A stretch of 64,000 nt of DNA, from positions 2,332,501 through 2,396,500 of the forward strand of contig NZ_CP069811.1 in NCBI RefSeq assembly GCF_016894385.1. The letters are read 5' to 3'. Every line of letters begins with the position of its first letter. Within the stretch, counting starts at the first letter, position 1. The stretch is from Cupriavidus oxalaticus. GTDB taxonomy: Bacteria > Pseudomonadota > Gammaproteobacteria > Burkholderiales > Burkholderiaceae. Positions 49,302 to 58,547 of the stretch are shown piece by piece. A program made the translations under genes and the position numbers. The notes below the pieces were generated by a model. The model searched no databases and was not told where the DNA came from. It saw only the letters and a list, made by a program, of their open reading frames with translations.

Positions 49302-50888
49302 TTACCGGCTGCCTTGCGCGCCGTTCTGCAGCGCCGACAAGGCCTGGTCAATGCTGAAGCTGCCCGGCTTCTGGCTGGGCGGAAACGCCTTGAAGGTCGA
49401 CAGGAACTGCCCGACGTACTGTTGCGCCGGCACCATCACGAACAGGTGTTCCACACGCCAACGCTCGTAGTCCATGGCTTCATGGTCCGCGGTTTCGAAA
49501 GGATCGGAGCGCAGGTTGAAAAGCTTGGGCAACCGCAACGGAACGAACGGTTCCTGCCAGACATTCATGCCATGCTCGCGCTGCTCGGCAAACACGATCT
49601 TCCACTGGTCGTAGCGCAGGCCGACCAGTGAGCCATCGTCGTTGAAGTAGAAGAACTCATGCCTTGGACTTGGCGATTTTCCGGCAAGGGCATCGGTGAG
49701 GTTGTATCCGTCCAGGTGGACCTTGGCGCTTTTACCCCCCACTCTGGTTCCCTTCAGCAGCTTCTCCTTGGCGTCAGGCTCGCCTGCGGCCGCGAGCAAC
49801 GTGGGGAACATGTCCTCGTGCGCGAAGATATCGTTCAGTACCGTGCCGGGCTGGATCACGCCGGGCCAGCGGATGGCGCATGGCACGCGGTAGCCGCCCT
49901 CCCAGTTGGTGTTCTTCTCGCCGCGGAAGGGTGACTGGCCGCCGTCCGGCCAGGTAAATTTCTCGGCGCCGTTGTCGGTCGAATACATCACGATGGTATT
50001 GTCTTCGAGGCCAAGCTGCTTCAGCTTGTCAAGCAACTGCCCGACCATGGCATCGTGTTCGACCATGCCGTCCGGGTAGATGCCCAGGCCCGTCTTGCCC
50101 TGCGATTGCGCCTTCAGCCGCGTCCAGATATGCATGCGGGTCGAGTTCCACCACAGGAAGAACGGCTTGCCTTCGTTCTTGGATTCTTCCATGAAGCGCA
50201 TGGCTTCCCGGGTGACCTCCTCATCCACCGTCTCCATGCGCTTCTTGTCCAGCGGACCGGTGCTCACTATCTTCTGCGCACCGCCCGGGTTGGCCCAGCT
50301 GTGGATCACGCCGCGCGTCGCATAGCGCTTGCGCAGTTCGGGATTCTTGAAATAGTCCGGATGCTCGGGTTCGTCTTCGGCATTGAGGTGGTAGAGCGAG
50401 CCGAAGAATTCGTCAAAGCCGTGCGCCGTCGGCAGATGTTCGTCGAGGTCGCCAAGGTGGTTTTTTCCGAACTGGCCCGTCTTGTAGCCCCTGGCTTTGA
50501 GCATTTCGGCGATGGTGATATCGCGCGCCTGGAGTCCTTCCCTGGCGCCGGGCAATCCTACCTTGAGCATCCCCGTGCGAAAGCCGACCTGCCCCGTGAT
50601 GAACGAAGCGCGGCCGGCGGTGCAGCTTTGCTGGCCGTACCAGTCGGTGAACAGCGCGCCCTCCTTCGCGATACGGTCGATATTGGGCGTCTTGTAGCCC
50701 ATCATGCCCTGGTTATAGGCGCTGATGTTCCAATAGCCGATGTCATCGCCCCAGATAATGAGGATATTGGGCTTCCTGCCCTCGGCCTGGCCCTGCGCAG
50801 AAGGCGCCATGCCCAGCACCAGCAGCGCTACCAGCGCGGCCTGCGCCCACCACGCCTTGCTGAGCCAGCCTCGAACTGAAGTGAACAT
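49302..50888 (-). CDS. Arylsulfatase with signal peptide
   Basis: 528 residues from the ATG at 50888 with GGGGGCGGC before it. A signal peptide (AQAALVALLVLGMAPSAQGQ) indicates export. Sulfatase features are NILIIWGDDIG (Asp48 and Asp49), QQSCTAGRASFITGQ with Cys89-x-Ala-x-Arg93 as formylglycine site, KNHLGD and STDNGAE. It probably desulfates aryl or alkyl esters in the periplasm. A formylglycine-generating enzyme is not seen in the window. It lies downstream of the trehalase gene. Confidence 0.92.
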   Translation of the reverse strand: MFTSVRGWLSKAWWAQAALVALLVLGMAPSAQGQAEGRKPNILIIWGDDIGYWNISAYNQGMMGYKTPNIDRIAKEGALFTDWYGQQSCTAGRASFITGQVGFRTGMLKVGLPGAREGLQARDITIAEMLKARGYKTGQFGKNHLGDLDEHLPTAHGFDEFFGSLYHLNAEDEPEHPDYFKNPELRKRYATRGVIHSWANPGGAQKIVSTGPLDKKRMETVDEEVTREAMRFMEESKNEGKPFFLWWNSTRMHIWTRLKAQSQGKTGLGIYPDGMVEHDAMVGQLLDKLKQLGLEDNTIVMYSTDNGAEKFTWPDGGQSPFRGEKNTNWEGGYRVPCAIRWPGVIQPGTVLNDIFAHEDMFPTLLAAAGEPDAKEKLLKGTRVGGKSAKVHLDGYNLTDALAGKSPSPRHEFFYFNDDGSLVGLRYDQWKIVFAEQREHGMNVWQEPFVPLRLPKLFNLRSDPFETADHEAMDYERWRVEHLFVMVPAQQYVGQFLSTFKAFPPSQKPGSFSIDQALSALQNGAQGSR

Positions 50889-51026
50889 GCCGCCCCCAAT
50901 AGGATCACGGCGGCACCACGTACCGCCCGTACAACCATCCTTGCAGACGACCAGGGGAAACAGAAATGACTTTTCTTTGCAAGTGATTTCAACCATGTCG
51001 ACAGTGGTGGGCCCGACGAGCGAGCG

Positions 51027-52769
51027 CTAGGCGTTCAGGCACGTCGCCGGCAAGTCCCCATACAGCGCCATCAGCGCACTGGCTACGCCGTTGGTCCACC
51101 CGAACCCGTCCTGCAGCGGATACTCGCCGCCTCCGCCACCCCTGGCCCGTTCGCCGGTGGCCTCGATGCGGTATTTTTCCACCAGCTTGCATTCCCTCGC
51201 ATAGAGACCGGCGACCGTGGCCAGCCAGCGCTGCGCGATGTCGCGCGCCAGGCCGTCGTGGCCATAGCGGGCCAGGCCGCGCACCGCAAGCCATTGCAGC
51301 GGCGCCCAGCCGTTGGGATGGTCCCACTGCTGGCCGGAGGTGAGTTCCGTGGTGGCCAGTCCGCCGGCATCGATCAGGCGCGCGTCCACTGCGCGCGCAA
51401 TGGCGGCGGCCTCCTCCGCGCGGGCCAGACCGAGATATAGCGGCATCATCGTGGCCGCGGTCAGGCATGGCCGCTGCGTTCCGCGGCACCAGTCGTAGTC
51501 GACGAAGATGCCGGCGGCGGCGTCCCACATGTATTGCCGGATGGCGGCTTCGCGCCGCTGCGCGGCGGCAAGGAAGTGGTCGGCATCGGCATCGCCGGCC
51601 TGCCCGCACAATGTAGCGAGGCGCATTTCCAGGTGCCACAGCAAGGCATTGAGATCGACAGGCAGGACCGCGGTGGTGCGGATGGTGGCGAGATCCGCCG
51701 GGTGCCCCGCCAGCGGCAAGTCGAGCCAGCGGGAACTGAAATCCCAGCCCGATTCGGCGGCGGCGCGCAGGTCGCGGAACACCAGGTGATGTGGCCGGCC
51801 GCTGCGCTCGGCGGTCTGCACGTCTTCCAGGAAGGCTTCCTCGCGCGGGCAAGGCCGGTCGTCCCAGTAGCGGTTGAGCACAGCGCCGTCGGGCAGGCAG
51901 AGCGCGCGCCGGTGGGCGCAGCCCGGACACAGGGCCTGGGCGCCGTCCATCCAGAACTCGTACTCGCGCCGAAGCTGCGGCAGGAAGTCGCGCGCGCTGG
52001 CGACCTGTTCGCGCTCGAGCAGGTCGACCATCAGCGCAAATACGGGCGGCTGCGAGCGACTCAGGTAGTAGTTGCGCGTGCCGTTGGGCACCAGCCCGTA
52101 GGTGTCGATCAGGTAGGCGAAGTTGCGCGCCATTTCCAGCAGCAGGTCGCCGCGCCCGCTTGCGGCCAGCCCGACCATGGTGAAGTAGGAGTCCCAGTAG
52201 TACAGCTCGCCGAAGCGCCCGCCTGGCACCACATACCGATGCGGCAGCGGCAGCAGCGACGACAGCGGCGGATGCGCAACCGGCTCGCGCGTCAGCACCG
52301 GCCACAGGCCGTCGATGTGTTCGCGCAGCGTGTGGGCCGGATCGGAGACATAGTGGCTGTCCGGCACGATTGCGCGCGTGAAGTGCGCCTGCACGAAGTC
52401 GGCCAGGCAGAAGCCGGGCTCGATGCGGGATTGGCGATAGCTCGCGACGATCCGTTCGGGGTCGCAGCCGGGAATGCAGTCCGGAAAGGTCTTGCTGTCG
52501 GCGAACAGGCCGCTGTGCTGGACATCGACGAACAACTCGCCGTAGCGTACCGCCGGCGACAGCGTATCGGCCTGCGGACAGCTCGCCAAGGCATGCGGCA
52601 GCGGGCACTCGCGATGCGAGGCCAGCGGCGGATGAGCCACCGCGTGGACCTTGGCTGGCGCGGCGACTGCGCCGGAGACTGCGCCGGCACCATCGGGCGT
52701 GGCCGGATCATTGCGCGGCACCGTATAGGCACCCGCGCTCGTAGCGCGGCGTTCGTCATTGTTTTCCAT
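51027..52769 (-). CDS. treF: Alpha,alpha-trehalase (GH37)
   Basis: 580 residues. Both trehalase signatures are present: PGGRFGELYYWDSY (182-195) and QQWDHPNGWAPLQW near the C-terminus. YGELFVDVQHSGLFADSKTFPD and NGTRNYYLSRSQPP are also typical. The first ~60 residues are Pro/Ala-rich without a signal peptide, so a cytoplasmic enzyme is likelier than the periplasmic type. It hydrolyses trehalose to two glucose molecules. Followed by the arylsulfatase gene on the same strand; no evident functional link. Confidence 0.93.
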   Translation of the reverse strand: MENNDERRATSAGAYTVPRNDPATPDGAGAVSGAVAAPAKVHAVAHPPLASHRECPLPHALASCPQADTLSPAVRYGELFVDVQHSGLFADSKTFPDCIPGCDPERIVASYRQSRIEPGFCLADFVQAHFTRAIVPDSHYVSDPAHTLREHIDGLWPVLTREPVAHPPLSSLLPLPHRYVVPGGRFGELYYWDSYFTMVGLAASGRGDLLLEMARNFAYLIDTYGLVPNGTRNYYLSRSQPPVFALMVDLLEREQVASARDFLPQLRREYEFWMDGAQALCPGCAHRRALCLPDGAVLNRYWDDRPCPREEAFLEDVQTAERSGRPHHLVFRDLRAAAESGWDFSSRWLDLPLAGHPADLATIRTTAVLPVDLNALLWHLEMRLATLCGQAGDADADHFLAAAQRREAAIRQYMWDAAAGIFVDYDWCRGTQRPCLTAATMMPLYLGLARAEEAAAIARAVDARLIDAGGLATTELTSGQQWDHPNGWAPLQWLAVRGLARYGHDGLARDIAQRWLATVAGLYARECKLVEKYRIEATGERARGGGGGEYPLQDGFGWTNGVASALMALYGDLPATCLNA

Positions 52770-53155
52770 GGTCCTGCGCCTGCCTCTGCGCGATGGCGGC
52801 TCATGACGTTAGGAGCCGCCCGGCGCCGCGAAGTTCGCCCGTCGGCGCTGCGGCCTTCGGTGCAGTGCAGCGAACTCAGCCGCTGTGGCCTCGGGGCTCC
52901 TGCCGGGCAAGCCTCGGCAGGCAGATCCGCGCCGGGTGGATGTCCTGCGCCGCTGCGCACGCAGCGCTCCTCCCAAAGCAGCAGATTCCCCGACAGTTCT
53001 CAGATTCGTCCGATTGAGAGCGCGGCACGATCGTTTCTATCATCGTCCGTGACCGCCGCGAAGGGGCGCGCTGCACGCATGATCATTGCGTGCCAGCACA
53101 TCCACCAAACCCTGTCTCCAGAATTCCGCGGCCGAACTCCGTGGAGTGCTATTGC
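52770..53155. other. Divergent intergenic region, trehalase/vgrG
   Basis: About 385 bases between divergent genes. No recognised ORF, operator or repeat stands out; promoters of both genes must lie here. Confidence 0.4.
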
Positions 53156-55582
53156 ATGGGTAATCGCTTGCCTTTGGGTTCTTCCCGCACTGTCCTCCTG
53201 CGCGGCGATTTTCTGCCACAGATCCTCGGCCACACCGCGATGACCGTTGCCCGCGTCGAGGGCAACGAGGGACTGAACCGCTTGTTCACCTATGCGGTCG
53301 ACATCAAGACACCTGACGAACGGCACACGGTGTACGGCCCCGCCGCCAATCTCGAGTTGGCAGCGATGCAGGGCAACGAACTCACACTGGAGATCGAACT
53401 CGACGGCACGGGTGCCGGCACGCGCGAGATCACCGGCATCGTGACCCGGGTCGAAGGGCCACAGCCTGACGGGCGCCACATCATCTACCGCCTGACGCTG
53501 CGCCCGTGGCTGTTCCTGGCAACGCTGACCTCGGACTTCAAGATCTTCCAGCAAAAGAGCGTTGTCGACATCCTGCAGGAGCTGCTCGCCGATTACCCGT
53601 TCCCCGTCGACAATCGCCTCGACGTCGCCCGCTATCCGACACGCGAATACCAGGTCCAATACGGCGAGACCGACTTCGCGTTCTTCGAGCGCCTGACGCA
53701 GGAATGGGGCATTTCGTATTTTTTTGAGCACAGCCGCGGCCATCATCGCCTGGTACTGAGCGACGGCAATGGTGCCTTCCGCCGCTTCGCCAGTCCCGCC
53801 TACCATACGCTGAGCTGGCGGCCTTCGGCGGATCGTGCGGATGCCGAGCACCTGCATGCGTTCCACGTGCGGGACCAGTTGGTATCAGGCAAATGGACCA
53901 GCACCGACTACGATTTCGTCAAGCCTCGTGCCGACCTGTCGGTGGCCACGGAAGACCCGCGCGACACCGCACATGCCGAGGGCGAGGTCTACGAATACCC
54001 CGGCGACCATGCCCAGCCGGCCACCGGCAACGACCCATGGCGCGAGGGCGACATGCTGTCGCGCATCCGCATGGAGACGATCCGCCAGCACGGCAGCCGG
54101 GTCGCGGGCCAGGGCAACGTGCGCGCCGTGGTGCCGGGCTGCACCTTTACGCTTGCCGGGTTCGCACAAGCCGCCGCCAACCGCGAATACCTGGTGTTCG
54201 ATACCACCCTGGTGCTCGAAGACGTCGCCGAGGCCTCCGGCGAGGGCCAGCGGTGGCGCTGCGAAGCCGCGTTCCAGGCGCAGCCAGCCACTGAGATCTT
54301 TCGGCCCGAGCGCCTGCGCACCAAGCCGCGTACCCATGGCCCGCAGACCGCCACGGTGGTCGGGCCCGAGAACGAGGCGCTATGGGTCGACGAATACGGC
54401 CGCGTCAAGGTCCAGCTGCACTGGGACCGCATCGGCCGGCGCGATGCCAACAGCTCCTGCTGGATCCGCGTTTCGCAGGCCTGGCAGGGCGACCGGTTCG
54501 GCGCGACGCATATCCCGCGGATCGGGCAGGAAGTCATCGTCGATTTCCTGCATGGCGATCCCGACTCCCCGATCATCACCGGCCGGATGCCGAACCGGCT
54601 CAACCTGCCACCCTGGGTGTTGCCGGGCCAGCATGCGCTGTCCGGCATTCGCAGCAAGGAGTTGTTCGGCGAGCGGCACAACACCTTCGTGCAGGACGAC
54701 ACGCAGGGCGAGATCCAGACCCAGCTAGGCAGCGACCACCAGGCATCGATGCTTGGCCTGGGCTACCTCACGCGCATTCCCGACGCCGAGGGCCGGCGTG
54801 AGAAGCGCGGCGAAGGATTCGAGCTGCGCACCGATGGCTGGGGCGCGGTACGCGGTGGCTCCGGCCTGCTGCTGACCACGGAGATCCGTGCCGAGGCTGT
54901 CAGCTACCACAAGGACATCGGCGAAACGCTGCAGCGGCTCGCGGCCGCGCAGGAACTGCAGCATGCGCTGGCCAAAGCCGCCGACCATCAGCGCGCGCAG
55001 GACGGGCAGCAGGCCGATGTTGCCAGCGCGCTCAAGGCGCAGCACGACACGCTGAAAGGCCGTGGCAAACAAGGCGAATTTTCCGAATCGCATCTTGCGC
55101 TGGCTAGCCCTTGCGGCATCGCGGCAACCGCGGCGGAGGATATTCACCTGCATAGCGGCCGGCATACCGCCATCACGACTGGCAGCCACCTGTCGATTGC
55201 CACTGGCAAGAGCTGGCTGGCCAGCGCCGCCGAAAAAATAGTGCTGTTCGCGCGCAACGCCGGCATGCGGCTCTTTGCCGCAAAGGGAAAGATCGAAATC
55301 CAGGCACAGAGCGATGACATCGAAATCATTGCGCAGAAAGTGCTGCGGTTGATCAGCGCGCAGGATCGAATCGAGATCACGGCGAAGAAGGAAATCCTGC
55401 TCAACGCCGGCGGCAGCTACATCCGCATCAATGCCGTCGGGATCGAACACGGCACGCCGGGCACCTGGAGAGCGCATGCGAGTGCCCACAGTCTGCCTGG
55501 GCCCAAGGAATTGGGCTTCCGGCTCCCCAGCATGCCGACTGGCCTCGCACAACCCAACGGCGATTTTCCTGTTTCGCTCTGA
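53156..55582 (+). CDS. vgrG: Type VI secretion tip protein VgrG with DUF2345 extension
   Basis: 808 residues from the ATG at 53156 (GGAG upstream). The gp27-like region (LLRGDFLPQILGHTAM, REYQVQYGETDFAFFERLTQEWGISYFFEH) is followed by the gp5 OB-fold (EYGRVKVQLHWDRIGRRDANSSCWIRVSQAWQG, PRIGQEVIVDFLHGDPDSPIITG) and a DUF2345 beta-prism (SPCGIAATAAEDIHLHSGRHTA, IEITAKKEILLNAGGSYI). It forms the trimeric spike that carries effectors. The next gene, 8 nt away, is such an effector. No other T6SS genes, PAAR or adaptor are here, so this is an orphan vgrG island. Confidence 0.95.
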   Translation: MGNRLPLGSSRTVLLRGDFLPQILGHTAMTVARVEGNEGLNRLFTYAVDIKTPDERHTVYGPAANLELAAMQGNELTLEIELDGTGAGTREITGIVTRVEGPQPDGRHIIYRLTLRPWLFLATLTSDFKIFQQKSVVDILQELLADYPFPVDNRLDVARYPTREYQVQYGETDFAFFERLTQEWGISYFFEHSRGHHRLVLSDGNGAFRRFASPAYHTLSWRPSADRADAEHLHAFHVRDQLVSGKWTSTDYDFVKPRADLSVATEDPRDTAHAEGEVYEYPGDHAQPATGNDPWREGDMLSRIRMETIRQHGSRVAGQGNVRAVVPGCTFTLAGFAQAAANREYLVFDTTLVLEDVAEASGEGQRWRCEAAFQAQPATEIFRPERLRTKPRTHGPQTATVVGPENEALWVDEYGRVKVQLHWDRIGRRDANSSCWIRVSQAWQGDRFGATHIPRIGQEVIVDFLHGDPDSPIITGRMPNRLNLPPWVLPGQHALSGIRSKELFGERHNTFVQDDTQGEIQTQLGSDHQASMLGLGYLTRIPDAEGRREKRGEGFELRTDGWGAVRGGSGLLLTTEIRAEAVSYHKDIGETLQRLAAAQELQHALAKAADHQRAQDGQQADVASALKAQHDTLKGRGKQGEFSESHLALASPCGIAATAAEDIHLHSGRHTAITTGSHLSIATGKSWLASAAEKIVLFARNAGMRLFAAKGKIEIQAQSDDIEIIAQKVLRLISAQDRIEITAKKEILLNAGGSYIRINAVGIEHGTPGTWRAHASAHSLPGPKELGFRLPSMPTGLAQPNGDFPVSL

Positions 55583-55590
55583 CCATCATC

Positions 55591-57891
55591 ATGCTGATCA
55601 GTCCCCCCTTCCTACCTGGCGCGGCAGAAGGCGCCGGTGATGTCACCGACATCGACAAAGTGATGGACAGCACATTCGCTGATGGCGAGTGGATGAATTG
55701 CGCGATGGAGGGCGGCAAGCCGGGCGCTGGTGGCTTTCCTCTCAGCCACTCTCTCGGCTGGCACGGCGGCATTCACTTGACGGCAAAGCCGGCAGGCAGC
55801 CGCCAGGCCCTTCCGGTTCGAACCATCGCCGACGGCATCATTGTCTATCTGCGCAAACCCCAGCCGGAAGTCAGCGACAAAAACCATGCGCTGATGTATC
55901 GCGGGGAGTGGACCGACGACGGATGTGTCGTCATCCAGCATGAGACCGAGATCGGAGAAGGGAACAACGGCAAGGTGACGTTTTTCTCCATCTACCTTCA
56001 CTTGTCGGACATCGACAAGCACTTCCTCGACACCTTCGGAAAGGACAAGCGCGTCTTCCGCAAAGACAAGATCGGCACGGCAGGCAAGATCTATGGCACG
56101 CCGGATTGCATTCACTTCGAAATCATTTGCGATAGCACGAACCTGAAGCGACTGGTCGGCCGTGACTCGGGTCGGCTTGATACGCTGAAGGCCGCTCGCA
56201 CCGACGCCCTTTATGGGGATGCGCATTTCAAGATTACCGCCAGCACCGACTTGCCCATATTGCTCTATGCAAGCGAAGCGGCCAATGCCACGCACACCGC
56301 CGAGCCGGTAGCAACGGTGACTGAACCGCTTTACGTACGGATTCGCCTGCAGCCAGAAAGCGCTGCCGACAAGCATGGTGCCCGCTACGTTCACACGTAT
56401 CGCGAGGTGCCGCTCGGTTCAGGCAACTTCGAAGAAGTTGGCAAGCCGCTTTGCTCGGAGAACTTTGAGTACCAGATGCACGGTATCGCAACCAAGGCAT
56501 ACCCGATGTGCCCAAGCGCTGGCTATGAGTTGCTGCGCTTCGGTCGGGTGATCGGCCCGGACGCCCTTGCTCCAGTGAATGCGCCACTATGGGTCCGAAT
56601 CAATGCGCCACGTATCGACCCCGCCAACCCGGATGCGCCTCCCGCCGTCATGCAGGGTTATGTCAATCTGCACAGCAACAAGGTGCTCAGCTTCTCCGAC
56701 GCCGACTTCCCGCACTGGATGGGATGGACATTGGTCGACGATGACAAGACGCCGGACAGTCTCTGCAACTCTGCGACGCTGCGGCGCTGGCTGGACAAGG
56801 ACGGGAATAACGTCGTCAGCCACAAGGAAGCTGTCGCTCAGCTATCGAAAGAACTTGTTCAGAAGCGGCTGCGAAAAACGATCTGCAGGTTTCCCACCGA
56901 ATGGGAGAAGAACAATATCGCTTCGCGCTGGGGTTGGCTCAAGTCGCCTCATGAGGCCTTGTCGTGCCCGCTGACGACAGAGGCATATGACCGCTTCGAG
57001 CGTCATCACAGGGCACTGGCGTTCTGGGAAGAGGCAAACCCCGGCATCGACGCTGACCATTGGCACTTTAACCCAAAGGAGTTTATCAGTCATTTCAGGA
57101 AATGTAAGTGGCTCAGCAAGGCTGAACTGCAGCAACTGCTTCCGACCTATTCGATTCGCAAGACGAGCGAAGGTTATGATTGGGAAGAGGTAGAGGTCAT
57201 TGCCAAGACCAATAGATTTATTGATCTCAATCGGCATGCTTTAAATATCTCTCTTCGGAAATATGGCATCAACTCAGCGCTCAGAATGGCAGCTTTTTTT
57301 CAAAACGCGATAGTAGAAACCTCATGGCTGAGGGACTTCCGTGAGAATTATGGAAGGGATGCGAATCTACATCGCGGGTGGTATGGCAGAGGTTTCCTGC
57401 AACTTACAAATCCCCGTGGAAACCTCAACCGCGGCGACAACAATTACTACAACTATTTCCGATGGCGTGGTAGATCACCAGAAAGATCGTCCGTGCAACA
57501 GTTGCAAGGATGGCGGAATAGCCTCGAAGAGAGCGATGACGAAGCTTCGCAAAGTGCCGGGTTTTACTGGACGAAGTACCACCTGGACGGCAAACATAGA
57601 ACAGAAACAGCATCTTTATTCGCCGACAAGGAAAGTCAGAATGTGCGTATCGTCGTCAATACTTCGACCGGAAGAAGGGTCTACTACAGCAATGAGACAG
57701 CGCGCCGCACCGCTGCCATCGTCAACATTCCCGCAGCTGTCTACGGCAACTTCGAAATCAACAACATGACAGAACGCTACCGCGTCTACGCCAATGCACT
57801 AGTCATCCTGTGTGACACACCGCAATTTTCGAGTGCAAATGGAGCTATTCATGAGGTACCCGATGACTTTACGCGGAGGCGCCCGTGGTGA
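55591..57891 (+). CDS. T6SS peptidoglycan-hydrolase effector (M23-like plus GH19/lysozyme-like)
   Basis: 766 residues. The N-terminal part looks like an M23/LytM-type fold (GWHGGIHL, His58/His62; YLHLSDID, His137; CIHFEI, His175), though the usual HxH is reduced to CIH. A middle region of unknown type follows. The C-terminal part (about 560-720) resembles GH19/lysozyme domains: FFQNAIVETSW with Glu576 as likely acid and GWYGRGFLQLTNPRGN. This would attack the peptidoglycan of target cells. Encoded 8 nt after vgrG and overlapping an immunity candidate. The 3' third is richer in A and T than the vgrG gene. Confidence 0.85.
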   Translation: MLISPPFLPGAAEGAGDVTDIDKVMDSTFADGEWMNCAMEGGKPGAGGFPLSHSLGWHGGIHLTAKPAGSRQALPVRTIADGIIVYLRKPQPEVSDKNHALMYRGEWTDDGCVVIQHETEIGEGNNGKVTFFSIYLHLSDIDKHFLDTFGKDKRVFRKDKIGTAGKIYGTPDCIHFEIICDSTNLKRLVGRDSGRLDTLKAARTDALYGDAHFKITASTDLPILLYASEAANATHTAEPVATVTEPLYVRIRLQPESAADKHGARYVHTYREVPLGSGNFEEVGKPLCSENFEYQMHGIATKAYPMCPSAGYELLRFGRVIGPDALAPVNAPLWVRINAPRIDPANPDAPPAVMQGYVNLHSNKVLSFSDADFPHWMGWTLVDDDKTPDSLCNSATLRRWLDKDGNNVVSHKEAVAQLSKELVQKRLRKTICRFPTEWEKNNIASRWGWLKSPHEALSCPLTTEAYDRFERHHRALAFWEEANPGIDADHWHFNPKEFISHFRKCKWLSKAELQQLLPTYSIRKTSEGYDWEEVEVIAKTNRFIDLNRHALNISLRKYGINSALRMAAFFQNAIVETSWLRDFRENYGRDANLHRGWYGRGFLQLTNPRGNLNRGDNNYYNYFRWRGRSPERSSVQQLQGWRNSLEESDDEASQSAGFYWTKYHLDGKHRTETASLFADKESQNVRIVVNTSTGRRVYYSNETARRTAAIVNIPAAVYGNFEINNMTERYRVYANALVILCDTPQFSSANGAIHEVPDDFTRRRPW

Positions 57892-58520
57892 CTCGATCGT
57901 TGTACAAGCTAGCCACATCCCTACAAATTCTGCTTTGTGTGGCATTCGCAATCGCGAGCCCGGTTTCCGATACCAGAGAACGCGCGGCTTTGTCATCTGG
58001 CAGAAAAACAACGCATCTCGTAAACGTTGGAATCTGCAAATTCAAGTTGAATGATTCACTTGGAGGAGAAATTCGTGAATACCCTAAACAAGATATACCG
58101 AGCGCCATTTATGATGCGAAGCTGAAGCGCTCCAGCTTACCAAATGCGGTAATAATAGACTTTCTATGTGACACGAAGGGGAAAAACGAATTCTGCAAGA
58201 GGTTCTCTGGTCTCGTGCAAAAAAATGGACACTGGGTGCAGTGGCCGCATTCAGATCAGAATTATTGGGCGCCGCCAGAGACATCCTTTACTGTACGTGA
58301 AATGAAAAGCATCAATGCCGCTGGGGCGATAAGCACCATTGACGACACTTTTGGAGATGAAAATAAACGCGCACGTCACCTATCTTTTTGCCTGGTTTCC
58401 CCAGAGGGTAACGTATTGATTGGAGGATCGGTGGTCGATAGCCTGTCCGGCAACCATAGAAGCGTGGAACCAGAGGTCAGAAAACTGCTGGAAAGCATTG
58501 AATTCATTGAGAACCGCTAA
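57885..58520 (+). CDS. Putative periplasmic immunity protein of the T6SS effector
   Basis: 211 residues from a GTG at 57885 (or the next GTG), with GGAGG 5 nt upstream and a 7-nt overlap with the effector gene, so coupled. A signal peptide (LATSLQILLCVAFAIASPVS) would place it in the periplasm, where a peptidoglycan hydrolase effector must be neutralised. Cys pairs (GICKF, DFLCDTKGKNEFCKRF, LSFCLVS) suggest disulfides. Low GC compared with the region. No family recognised; the role is inferred from position, export signal and size. Confidence 0.65.
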   Translation: MVTRSLYKLATSLQILLCVAFAIASPVSDTRERAALSSGRKTTHLVNVGICKFKLNDSLGGEIREYPKQDIPSAIYDAKLKRSSLPNAVIIDFLCDTKGKNEFCKRFSGLVQKNGHWVQWPHSDQNYWAPPETSFTVREMKSINAAGAISTIDDTFGDENKRARHLSFCLVSPEGNVLIGGSVVDSLSGNHRSVEPEVRKLLESIEFIENR

Positions 58521-58547
58521 CCTGCCGAAGCCACTCATAAGACCGGC

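Noticed and set aside
51534..53243. 569-codon plus-strand frame opposite trehalase
   Set aside because: Antisense to a gene with both trehalase signatures; no family features of its own.
53156..58520. Tailed-phage tail module because VgrG resembles phage gp27/gp5
   Set aside because: DUF2345 extension, effector and exported immunity candidate indicate type VI secretion; no other phage genes are present.
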